Assembly (NCBI GenBank): GCA_029212275.1
Contig: JARGOI010000053.1
Coordinates: 1-5,642, forward strand
Direction of reading: 5' to 3'
Length of the DNA stretch: 5,642 nucleotides
Source of the DNA: Thalassolituus sp.
Lineage (GTDB): Bacteria > Pseudomonadota > Gammaproteobacteria > Pseudomonadales > Oceanobacteraceae
Below are positions 1-5,642 of this stretch, one piece after another; the first letter of the stretch is position 1; the number at the start of each line of letters is the position of its first letter. The notes under the pieces are model-generated. The model was given only the letters and a program-made list of their open reading frames with translations. It was not told the DNA's origin and did no database searches. The position numbers were made by a program, and so were the translations under genes.

Positions 1-1033
1 AGCAGTGCCCTTACAGGCATTATCCTCCCCCAGCAATGAATCCCTAGTGTTGTCAGCCGAAGTTATGGCTGTCAACAACACCCCTCCAGTTACTAATGAT
101 GCGCTTTTCTGGTTAGAGAAGGTTGCTCGTGCCGCCAATACAACAAGTTTTAGCGGGGTGTATACTTATGGTATCGATAGCGAATGGGGCAGTGCCCATG
201 TCGAGCACCGTTGGTACGAAGGTGAAGCTTACCGAAAAACTATTTATCTAACAGGGTATCCTCGAACCATGGTGCATGTAGGTAACATCACGCGCTGCCT
301 GCACAAAGGACAACATCCCGCCAATCTAAGCCATGATGTCTTTCATCCTATTGAGCTTGCCCTGCGACAGTCTGGTGGTGAGTTGTTGGAAAACTACCGG
401 GTAACGATGGACATGACTCCACTCAGAATTGCCGGATATAATTCATTCCAAATGTCGATTCTTCCGAAAATATCTGATCGCTATGGTTATCATGTTTGGC
501 TGGAAGAAAACAGCGGATTACCAATGCGTGTTGATGTGTTAGATGAAAAAAATAAACTGATTAGAATTTACCAATTCGCCGAAGTAACCATCGGCGAAGA
601 TATTCCATTGTCGTTGTTTAACCTAGAAGGTCCAGGACATTTTGTAAGTCTTCCCGTGAAAGATAACGAAGCAGACAGTCGTTCTGGTTCAAATTTAATG
701 ATCTCTAAACACTGGCAACCAGCGTATTTGCCAAGTGGCTTTAAGGCGGTCAGTGATCCCGTGGTGATGGAGCAAAATAAACGTCACCATCAAAGGTTCA
801 GCGATGGTTTGTCGCAGTTTTCCTTGTTCGTAGATCGTCTTGATTCTGGAAAACCTATAACTTTAGATCAATCTATGGGCCCCAGCTCAGCAGCCATACG
901 TTCTACATATAAGGACGAAGAGCTTTATAGAATTATTGTTGTTGGCGAACTCCCCTTAACTACTGCCAGTAAAATTGCCGATTCCGTTGTGCAAGCGGAT
1001 ACGCCCATCGCCACGCAATCCATAGGGCATTGA
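1..1033 (+). CDS. rseB: RseB/MucB, periplasmic regulator of the sigma-E anti-sigma factor (5' partial)
   Basis: In this family RseB/MucB binds the periplasmic part of the anti-sigma factor RseA/MucA and shields it from DegS/AlgW cleavage until it senses mislocalised lipopolysaccharide or lipoprotein, so it tunes the sigma-E response. Numbering from GTG 5, the N-terminal LolA-like domain covers about residues 33-205 (FSGVYTY near 49-55, HVWLEENSGLPMRVDVLD near 163-180). The smaller C-terminal domain covers about 236-330, with the family-typical WQPAYLPSGF, RFSDGLSQFSLFV and VVGELPLTTASKIADSV segments. The frame stays open to the left edge, and no hydrophobic signal core follows GTG 5. The first residues read like the end of a signal peptide (AVPLQA, then LSS), so the true start is probably upstream and the gene is 5' truncated. 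The stop is one base from rseC, which implies co-transcription. Identification is by recognised motifs and gene order. Confidence 0.93.
   Translation, partial: AVPLQALSSPSNESLVLSAEVMAVNNTPPVTNDALFWLEKVARAANTTSFSGVYTYGIDSEWGSAHVEHRWYEGEAYRKTIYLTGYPRTMVHVGNITRCLHKGQHPANLSHDVFHPIELALRQSGGELLENYRVTMDMTPLRIAGYNSFQMSILPKISDRYGYHVWLEENSGLPMRVDVLDEKNKLIRIYQFAEVTIGEDIPLSLFNLEGPGHFVSLPVKDNEADSRSGSNLMISKHWQPAYLPSGFKAVSDPVVMEQNKRHHQRFSDGLSQFSLFVDRLDSGKPITLDQSMGPSSAAIRSTYKDEELYRIIVVGELPLTTASKIADSVVQADTPIATQSIGH
1024..1027 (+). promoter_or_regulatory. Ribosome-binding site of rseC
   Basis: AGGG lies 7 bases before GTG 1035, inside the last codons of rseB. It supports the GTG start. The ATG at 1033 overlaps the rseB stop but is in a different frame from RseC, so it is not the start. 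The one-base gap between the genes suggests coupled translation. Confidence 0.55.
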
Positions 1034-1034
1034 T

Positions 1035-1610
1035 GTGTCTGAAGCCTTTGATCAGCTGGACAAGCACGCGGATGAAATAGTAGAAATCGTCGAAGTGACT
1101 GATGACGGACTCTGGGTCGAGGGTGTGCAAGCCACCGCGTGTAACAGTTGCAATGCCCGGACAGGATGTGGCCAACGTACTCTTTCATCCTCAGGTCGTT
1201 TGATGAGGCTTTGGGTTCCACATAAACGTCAGGTCAGTGATTCATCTGATATGCATGCTGCGTCCAATTATTATGTCGGTCAGCAAGTGAAAATTAGCTT
1301 ACCTAATGGTGCACTGGCCGGAAGTGCATTAATGCTTTATGGCTTGCCGCTATTAGGGTTGGTAGGTGGTGCAATCTTAGGCAACACTTCAGGTTCTGAG
1401 CCTTTAAGCATGATGACGGGGGTAATGGGTCTGATGATAGGATTTGCTTGTGCGCGTCTTGTATCAAATCGAAGTAAAGCCCGTTGGTTGCCCTCTATTG
1501 AACCGTTATGTTCACAGCCGTTTGCCCAAACATATGAAGAACAGCAGAGTCTAGGCAAAAATTTACACAACTCTACTGCAGAAAATCCTATCCTAGTTGT
1601 TCGAGACTAA
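1035..1610 (+). CDS. rseC: RseC/MucC family inner-membrane protein
   Basis: This is a 191-residue protein of the RseC/MucC family. A soluble N-terminal part carries the family cysteine cluster C36-x2-C39-x5-C45 followed by G, in the context TACNSCNARTGCGQR. Two predicted membrane helices follow, at about residues 93-115 (GALAGSALMLYGLPLLGLVG) and 123-143, then a polar C-terminal tail. RseC in E. coli is linked to the Rsx/Rnf complex that reduces the SoxR iron-sulfur cluster and has a modest effect on sigma-E activity; the biochemical role is not settled. The protein is longer than E. coli RseC (about 159 residues), mainly through a polar stretch at about 64-80 and the C-terminal tail from about 160. 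The GTG start is supported by an AGGG ribosome-binding site and by the one-base spacing to rseB. The family call is firm and the function less so. Confidence 0.9.
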   Translation: MSEAFDQLDKHADEIVEIVEVTDDGLWVEGVQATACNSCNARTGCGQRTLSSSGRLMRLWVPHKRQVSDSSDMHAASNYYVGQQVKISLPNGALAGSALMLYGLPLLGLVGGAILGNTSGSEPLSMMTGVMGLMIGFACARLVSNRSKARWLPSIEPLCSQPFAQTYEEQQSLGKNLHNSTAENPILVVRD

Positions 1611-1645
1611 ATTTCTCGAGACTCATCTATCCGAGAGACCCCTAA
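1601..1645 (+). repeat. Degenerate 15-base tandem repeat, three units, across the rseC-mucD junction
   Basis: CGAGA recurs at 1602, 1617 and 1632, exactly 15 bases apart. The units are 1601-1615, 1616-1630 and 1631-1645. Units 1 and 2 share the eight bases TCGAGACT and match at 10 of 15 positions; units 2 and 3 match at 9 of 15. Unit 1 contains the rseC stop codon and unit 3 the likely mucD ribosome-binding site. The palindrome TCTCGAGA lies at 1614-1621. No known binding motif was recognised, and chance or slippage origin is possible. Confidence 0.45.
1633..1638 (+). promoter_or_regulatory. Probable ribosome-binding site of mucD
   Basis: GAGAGA lies 8 bases before ATG 1647 and is the only Shine-Dalgarno-like match near any candidate mucD start. 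The in-frame ATGs at 1668 and 1758 have no purine-rich site at the right distance, so this site decides for the longer N-terminus. The match is imperfect. Confidence 0.45.
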
Positions 1646-1646
1646 T

Positions 1647-3155
1647 ATGAACATTGATAATGATTATATGAAACCTGCATATACAAACACCGCGTATAGA
1701 AAAGCTGCTTTCAAGAAAATCGTAGATAAAAACATTAGGCTACGTTCTTTGTTCTCAATGTTGGCTTCGACTTTAGCAATAACATTTTCATTAGTACTTA
1801 GTGGAACTGCCCATGCAGAACTGCCCGATTTTCGTGAATTAGTTAAAGATACATCTCCTGCCGTCGTCAATATTAGTACTGTGACGCATCGTCAGCAAAA
1901 TACGGCGCTGCAACAACAATATGGCTTACCCGATGACATGCCTGAAATATTTCGTCATTTCTTTGGAGGCCCAGGGCAGGGGGGCGGCGCTCCTTTTGGC
2001 GGTCGACCTGATCGGGAATCTGCTTCTTTAGGTTCTGGTTTTATCGTTTCGAAAGATGGTTATATTTTGACTAATAACCACGTTGTGCAAAACGCCGATG
2101 AAATTATCGTACGATTGAATGATCGCCGAGAATTGGTCGCTGAGTTAATTGGTGCAGATAAAAGTTCAGATCTGGCCGTACTCAAGGTGGATGCCGATGA
2201 CTTGCCCATCGTTAAAACAGGGAATTCTGATAAGTTAGAGGTTGGTGAGTGGGTGGTTGCGATAGGTTCACCTTTTGGTTTTGATTATTCGGTCACCGCT
2301 GGCATTGTTAGCGCTAAAGGCCGCAGTTTACCTAATGAAAATTATGTTCCTTTTATTCAAACGGATGTGGCCATTAATCCAGGAAATTCGGGTGGTCCCT
2401 TGTTTAATTTGGATGGCGAAGTTGTAGGTATTAACTCTCAAATATATACCCGTTCAGGTGGATTTATGGGCGTGTCGTTCGCCATTCCAATCAACGTGGC
2501 CTTGGATGTTGCTGACCAATTGAAGAAAAATGGCAAAGTCAGCCGTGGTTGGTTGGGTGTCGTGATTCAAGAAGTAAGTAAAGACTTGGCCGAATCTTTT
2601 GGCTTGGATCAAGCGGCGGGTGCCTTGATTGCTCAGGTGTTGGATGGCAGTCCAGCAGAAGATGCAGGGTTAGTCAGTGGCGATATTATTACTAAAGTGA
2701 ATGGTGAAACCATTTACTTATCTTCTGACTTGCCTCATCAAATTGGTCGATTGAAAGCCGGAGAAAAAGCTCGCTTAACTCTGGTAAGACAGGGCAAAGA
2801 AAAGAAAATCACGGTAGTTATTGGCGCAATGCCAGACTCCGGTGCCATGCTCAAAAGCAGCAAAAAAGCGCCTGCCGAACATAATAGCAACCGTTTAGGC
2901 TTGGTGGTGTCCGAGATGAGTGATCAACAGCGTCAGCAGGTCGGTGAAGGCGTCGTGATCACAGATATTGAGTCTGGATTAGGTGCTCAGGCGGGGCTGA
3001 TGCGTGGTGATGTGATTAGTATGATCGACAATGTCAGAATTCGCTCGGTGGCTGATTTTGAAAAAGCGGTTAAGAACTTACCGAAAAAAGGGTTCGTGCC
3101 CATGCGAGTTGTTCGCGGTGGACAGGCCAGCTTTATCCCCTTGCGGATACAATAG
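1647..3155 (+). CDS. mucD: MucD, DegP/DegQ-type periplasmic serine endoprotease
   Basis: This is a 502-residue HtrA-family protease that degrades or refolds damaged envelope proteins; in Pseudomonas MucD also holds down AlgU activity. A signal sequence occupies about residues 1-57, with a hydrophobic core at about 38-52 and a likely cut after AHA (57) before ELP. The trypsin-like domain spans about 60-290 and has an intact triad: H145 in TNNHVV, D175 in SSDLAVLK and S248 in NPGNSGGPL. A glycine-rich loop sits at 107-119. PDZ1 spans about 299-395 (starting RGWLGVV) and PDZ2 about 414-500 (RLGLVV, then GAQAGLMRGDVI). The n-region of the signal sequence is unusually long (about 37 residues) and basic, but the only plausible ribosome-binding site favours ATG 1647. 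The gene ends the sigma-E regulatory cluster and is followed by a hairpin. MucD rather than DegP of another locus is inferred from its position after rseC and before lepA. Confidence 0.95.
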   Translation: MNIDNDYMKPAYTNTAYRKAAFKKIVDKNIRLRSLFSMLASTLAITFSLVLSGTAHAELPDFRELVKDTSPAVVNISTVTHRQQNTALQQQYGLPDDMPEIFRHFFGGPGQGGGAPFGGRPDRESASLGSGFIVSKDGYILTNNHVVQNADEIIVRLNDRRELVAELIGADKSSDLAVLKVDADDLPIVKTGNSDKLEVGEWVVAIGSPFGFDYSVTAGIVSAKGRSLPNENYVPFIQTDVAINPGNSGGPLFNLDGEVVGINSQIYTRSGGFMGVSFAIPINVALDVADQLKKNGKVSRGWLGVVIQEVSKDLAESFGLDQAAGALIAQVLDGSPAEDAGLVSGDIITKVNGETIYLSSDLPHQIGRLKAGEKARLTLVRQGKEKKITVVIGAMPDSGAMLKSSKKAPAEHNSNRLGLVVSEMSDQQRQQVGEGVVITDIESGLGAQAGLMRGDVISMIDNVRIRSVADFEKAVKNLPKKGFVPMRVVRGGQASFIPLRIQ

Positions 3156-3184
3156 CAGTTTGCCAATACTGTTCAGCGCTTTCT

Positions 3185-3209
3185 CCGCCTAGAGAATCAC
3201 TCTAGGCGG
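3185..3209 (+). terminator. Perfect 10-bp hairpin after mucD, probable terminator
   Basis: CCGCCTAGAG (3185-3194) pairs perfectly with CTCTAGGCGG (3200-3209) around the 5-base loop AATCA. It starts 30 bases after the mucD stop and 74 bases before the lepA start. The downstream bases, TTGCATCTC, make only a weak U-tract, so it may be a leaky or factor-assisted terminator, or an mRNA 3'-end stabiliser. On the minus strand no T-run follows the hairpin, so a terminator in that direction is not supported. The rest of the 127-base gap (3156-3282) holds no gene and no promoter I can support. Confidence 0.65.
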
Positions 3210-3269
3210 TTGCATCTCATAGCCATTACGGCCCCTTTCAAGTAAAATCCCGCCTTTGTATTACTAATT

Positions 3270-3272
3270 GGA
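3270..3272 (+). promoter_or_regulatory. Weak ribosome-binding site supporting the GTG start of lepA
   Basis: GGA at 3270-3272, in the context TTGGATG, lies 10 bases before GTG 3283. Spacing is slightly long and the match is short. The in-frame TTG at 3268 overlaps this site and has no purine-rich site of its own upstream. Confidence 0.35.
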
Positions 3273-3282
3273 TGATATCTCT

Positions 3283-5082
3283 GTGAGCCAGCTGGACCAC
3301 ATTCGTAACTTTTCTATTATTGCCCATATCGATCACGGTAAATCGACCTTGTCGGATCGGATTATTCAAGTCTGTGGTGGTTTAAGTGACCGTGAAATGC
3401 AGGCTCAAGTCCTTGATTCAATGGATATTGAACGTGAGCGCGGTATTACCATTAAAGCTCAGAGTGTGACATTGGACTATGTCGCTAGAAACGGTGAAAC
3501 CTACCAGCTGAACTTTATTGATACACCTGGACACGTCGATTTTAGTTACGAAGTCAGTCGTTCTTTGTCTGCTTGTGAAGGCGCTTTGCTGGTGGTTGAT
3601 GCCGCGCAGGGTGTTGAAGCTCAATCGGTGGCTAACTGCTATACCGCTATTGAGCAGGGCTTAGAAGTTCGTCCAGTGTTGAACAAAATGGATTTACCAC
3701 AAGCCGATCCAGATAAAGTCGCGCAAGAAATCGAAGATATTATCGGTATTGATGCGAGCAGCGCCGTGCGTTGCAGTGCTAAAAGCGGTCTTAATGTTGT
3801 TGATGTGCTGGAAGATTTGGTTGCTCACGTACCACCACCAGAGGGCAATCCTGATGGGCCGTTGCAAGCACTTATCATCGATTCTTGGTTTGATTCGTAC
3901 CTTGGGGTTGTGTCTTTAATCCGTGTGAAGCATGGATCGATTCGCAAAGGTGAGAAGATCCGAATGAAGTCGACTGGTCGTGACCATGTGGTGGACGGTA
4001 TCGGTATCTTTACCCCCAAAATGACCGCGACAGGCGAATTAAAAACGGGTGAAGTAGGGTATTTGGTCGGCAGTATTAAAGATATTCATGGTGCGCCTGT
4101 TGGCGATACCATTATTAGTACCAAATTTCCGGACACCGGCATGCTGCCGGGTTTCAAAAAAGTAAAACCGCAAGTTTATGCCGGATTATTCCCAGTATCC
4201 TCGGACGACTTTGAATCCTTCCGTGATGCCCTAGATAAATTATCTTTGAACGATGCGTCGTTATTCTTTGAACCTGAAAACTCCGATGCACTAGGGTTTG
4301 GTTTCCGCTGTGGCTTCTTAGGTATGCTGCACATGGAAATTATCCAAGAGCGTTTAGAGCGCGAATACGATCTCGATTTAATCACTACCGCACCGACCGT
4401 AATTTATGAAATTACCACGCGTAAAGGCGAGGTAATGAGTGTAGATAACCCCTCTAAATTACCTGATGCGGGGATGATTGAAGAAATGCGCGAGCCCATT
4501 GCCGAATGTAATATTTTGGTGCCACAAGAGCATTTAGGCAGCGTGATCACATTGTGTATCGAAAAACGCGGTGTGCAAATCGACATGCAGTACACTGGGT
4601 CTCAGGTCGCATTAAAATATGAAATACCGATGGGCGAAGTGGTGATGGACTTTTTCGATCGTCTTAAGTCGGCTAGCCGTGGTTTTGCTTCATTGGATTA
4701 TAGTTTTGTGCGTTTCCAAGCGGCACCCTTAGTGCGTTTGGATGTATTAGTGAACGGTGAGCGCGTTGATGCCTTGGCGGTGATTATGCACCGCGATAAC
4801 GTCAAGCGTCGCGGTGCCTTACTTACCGAGAAAATGAAAGAGCTGATTCCTCGTCAGATGTTTGATGTTGCGATTCAAGCGGCTATTGGTACCCAAGTCG
4901 TTGCCCGCACGACGGTAAAAGCCTTGCGTAAAAACGTCACCGCAAAATGTTATGGTGGTGATATTAGCCGTAAGAAGAAACTGTTGCAGAAGCAAAAAGA
5001 TGGTAAAAAACGCATGAAGCAGATTGGTAATGTTGAAATACCACAGTCTGCATTCTTAGCGGTATTGCGCGTCGATGACTAA
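3283..5082 (+). CDS. lepA: LepA / elongation factor 4, ribosome-associated GTPase
   Basis: LepA (EF4) is a translational GTPase that binds ribosomes; back-translocation and a role in small-subunit assembly have both been proposed. From GTG 3283 the protein has 599 residues, the usual length. The GTP-binding domain shows G1 AHIDHGKST (14-22), G2 RGITI (53-57), G3 DTPGH (80-84, with the catalytic-type H84), G4 NKMD (134-137) and G5 SAK (165-167). The beta-barrel domain II follows at about 188-280, then EF-G-like domains III and V (GFGFRCGFLGMLHMEI at 338-353; YEIPMGEVVMDFFDRLKS near 446-463). The LepA-specific basic C-terminal domain runs from about 490 to 599 and includes KCYGGDISRKKKLLQKQK. 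A longer start at TTG 3268 would add five residues (MDDIS...), but family members begin close to the (S)xLxHIRNFSIIAHIDHG sequence, which fits GTG 3283. lepA opens the cluster that continues into rnc. Confidence 0.97.
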   Translation: MSQLDHIRNFSIIAHIDHGKSTLSDRIIQVCGGLSDREMQAQVLDSMDIERERGITIKAQSVTLDYVARNGETYQLNFIDTPGHVDFSYEVSRSLSACEGALLVVDAAQGVEAQSVANCYTAIEQGLEVRPVLNKMDLPQADPDKVAQEIEDIIGIDASSAVRCSAKSGLNVVDVLEDLVAHVPPPEGNPDGPLQALIIDSWFDSYLGVVSLIRVKHGSIRKGEKIRMKSTGRDHVVDGIGIFTPKMTATGELKTGEVGYLVGSIKDIHGAPVGDTIISTKFPDTGMLPGFKKVKPQVYAGLFPVSSDDFESFRDALDKLSLNDASLFFEPENSDALGFGFRCGFLGMLHMEIIQERLEREYDLDLITTAPTVIYEITTRKGEVMSVDNPSKLPDAGMIEEMREPIAECNILVPQEHLGSVITLCIEKRGVQIDMQYTGSQVALKYEIPMGEVVMDFFDRLKSASRGFASLDYSFVRFQAAPLVRLDVLVNGERVDALAVIMHRDNVKRRGALLTEKMKELIPRQMFDVAIQAAIGTQVVARTTVKALRKNVTAKCYGGDISRKKKLLQKQKDGKKRMKQIGNVEIPQSAFLAVLRVDD

Positions 5083-5093
5083 ACTTTAATTCT

Positions 5094-5098
5094 AAGGA
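5094..5098 (+). promoter_or_regulatory. Strong ribosome-binding site of the DUF4845 gene
   Basis: AAGGA lies 7 bases before ATG 5106, the best Shine-Dalgarno match in the window. The ATGs at 5098 and 5101 are in another frame and too close to the site. The gap to lepA is only 23 bases and has no terminator, so the gene is probably read from the lepA transcript. Confidence 0.75.
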
Positions 5099-5105
5099 TG
5101 ATGAT

Positions 5106-5474
5106 ATGTTAAAGCAGCAAAAAGGTCAGACTTGGTTGTCTGCGTTATTAATTATCGGTGTCATCGTATTCTTTCTGCGCATAGGAATGATTGCTATTCC
5201 TGCTTATTTTGATGATTCACAAGTTAATATTATTTTAGGTAATTTAGATCTACCAAATGAAGATCCTTTTAGTCGTACTAATTTTGACATAAAGAGTTGG
5301 ATTGATAAGCGCTTAAAAGATAACAACTTGCCAATCGATACCTCTGGATTGGTTATAAAACGAAGCCCAAATACAATTGATCTACAGTGGCAATATGAAC
5401 GTCGTGGAAATTTATTGGGCAATATCGATATAGTTCTTAATTTTACCCACGAAAAGAAATTCAGCATTGAATAA
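5106..5474 (+). CDS. DUF4845-type small single-span membrane protein of unknown function
   Basis: This 122-residue protein has one N-terminal hydrophobic segment at about residues 9-33, interrupted by R25, followed by a polar domain of about 88 residues. The basic N-terminus (K3, K6) predicts the C-terminal part to be periplasmic. The opening QKGQTWLSALLIIGVIVFF, the following IPAYFDD and the place just before rnc match the DUF4845 family, found between lepA/lepB and rnc in many beta- and gammaproteobacteria. Its function is not known. The N-terminus looks a little like a type IV pilin leader (KG followed by a hydrophobic stretch) but lacks the glutamate at position 5 after the G, so a true pilin is unlikely. 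Its last 8 bases overlap the start of rnc. The family assignment is by pattern and context. Confidence 0.8.
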   Translation: MLKQQKGQTWLSALLIIGVIVFFLRIGMIAIPAYFDDSQVNIILGNLDLPNEDPFSRTNFDIKSWIDKRLKDNNLPIDTSGLVIKRSPNTIDLQWQYERRGNLLGNIDIVLNFTHEKKFSIE

Positions 5475-5642
5475 TCCGCTATTGAAATTATCGCAACGCA
5501 TAGGTTATCAGTTTGCCGATGAGCAACTGATTACCTTGGCGTTGACCCATCGCAGTAAATCCTCGGTCAATAATGAACGGTTAGAATTTTTAGGCGATTC
5601 CATTTTAAATTTTGTGATTGCTGAAGCCTTATTTAATAAATT
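5467..5642 (+). CDS. rnc: Ribonuclease III, N-terminal part (3' partial)
   Basis: RNase III cuts double-stranded RNA, including the rRNA precursor and many regulatory RNA duplexes. The window holds 58 complete codons plus two bases; the gene runs off the right edge. The translation from TTG 5467 reads MNNPLLKLSQRIGYQF, then LALTHRS (24-30), then the RNase III signature NERLEFLGDSIL (36-47). The metal-binding residues E37, E40 and D44 are those expected from E. coli E38, E41 and D45. The rest of the nuclease domain and the double-stranded RNA-binding domain are outside the window. The TTG start sits 8 bases inside the end of the DUF4845 gene. It is chosen because the family starts a few residues before the (R/Q)xxGYxF motif, no ATG or GTG exists in frame nearby, and an in-frame stop (TAG) lies at 5431-5433. 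Only a weak purine-rich stretch (GAAAAGA, 5451-5457) precedes it, which suggests coupling to upstream translation. Confidence 0.93.
   Translation, partial: MNNPLLKLSQRIGYQFADEQLITLALTHRSKSSVNNERLEFLGDSILNFVIAEALFNK

Noticed and set aside
925..1221. Minus-strand open frame of 98 codons over the rseB-rseC junction
   Set aside because: It lies opposite two clearly recognised genes, has no family-like sequence, and looks like a shadow of the coding frames. The other minus-strand frames in the window (for example 1337-1570, 3418-3624, 4176-4385, 5204-5467) were rejected for the same reason.
1804..1826. Direct repeat GAACTGCCC at 1804-1812 and 1818-1826, with GAACT resembling a sigma-E -35 element
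   Set aside because: Both copies are in mucD codons around the signal-peptide cut site, and no TCTGA-like -10 follows at about 16 bases. Best explained as coincidence of coding sequence.
3210..3268. Possible sigma-70 promoter for lepA (TAAAAT at 3243-3248, TACTAA at 3262-3267, TTGCAT at 3210-3215)
   Set aside because: No pairing of a good -35 and -10 with 16-18 base spacing was found: TTGCAT is 27 bases from TAAAAT, and the other combinations match the consensus poorly. A promoter may exist here, but the sequence does not let me place it.
5118..5205. Type IV pilin-like N-terminus in the DUF4845 protein (KG followed by a hydrophobic stretch)
   Set aside because: The glutamate at position 5 after the glycine is missing and there is an arginine (R25) within the hydrophobic segment; the gene's place before rnc fits DUF4845, not a pilin.
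1..5642. New defence, mobile or biosynthetic system; CRISPR array; tRNA or rRNA gene
   Set aside because: Every open region is explained by conserved core genes in a known order. No direct-repeat array, transposase, integrase, attachment site or structured RNA gene was seen, and base composition and codon use look even across the window.

Overview
The window is a compact, all-plus-strand block of housekeeping and envelope-stress genes from a gammaproteobacterium. In order it holds the 3' part of rseB (mucB), rseC (mucC), mucD (a DegP/DegQ-type periplasmic protease), lepA (elongation factor 4), a small DUF4845-type membrane protein gene, and the first 58 codons of rnc (RNase III). This order is the one known from Pseudomonas and related lineages (algU-mucA-mucB-mucC-mucD, then lepA and rnc). 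The base composition is clearly more AT-rich than in Pseudomonas, so a moderate-GC, possibly marine, relative such as an Oceanospirillales-type bacterium is a reasonable guess. The species cannot be named from this sequence.

Layout: rseB runs in from the left edge, and its signal peptide lies mostly or wholly outside the window. Its stop codon is one base from the GTG start of rseC. A 36-base gap separates rseC from mucD; a degenerate 15-base tandem repeat runs across the rseC stop and into the mucD ribosome-binding region. After mucD a 127-base gap, the longest non-coding stretch here, contains a perfect 10-bp hairpin. That hairpin probably separates the sigma-E (AlgU/RpoE) regulatory cluster from the lepA-rnc cluster. 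lepA most likely starts at GTG 3283, five codons inside the longest open frame. The DUF4845 gene follows 23 bases after lepA, and rnc starts at TTG 5467 inside the last codons of the DUF4845 gene.

Functionally, the left half manages envelope stress. RseB senses misassembled outer-membrane components and protects the anti-sigma factor RseA/MucA, RseC is an inner-membrane redox-associated protein, and MucD removes or refolds damaged periplasmic proteins. The right half deals with ribosomes and RNA: LepA acts on the translating ribosome and RNase III processes rRNA precursors and double-stranded RNA.

I see no mobile element, CRISPR array, tRNA/rRNA gene or new defence-like system. The points worth a second look are small: lepB is absent between lepA and the DUF4845 gene, rnc has an overlapping TTG start, MucD has a long N-terminal region before its signal sequence, the mucD-lepA hairpin lacks a good U-tract, and there is the 15-base repeat before mucD.
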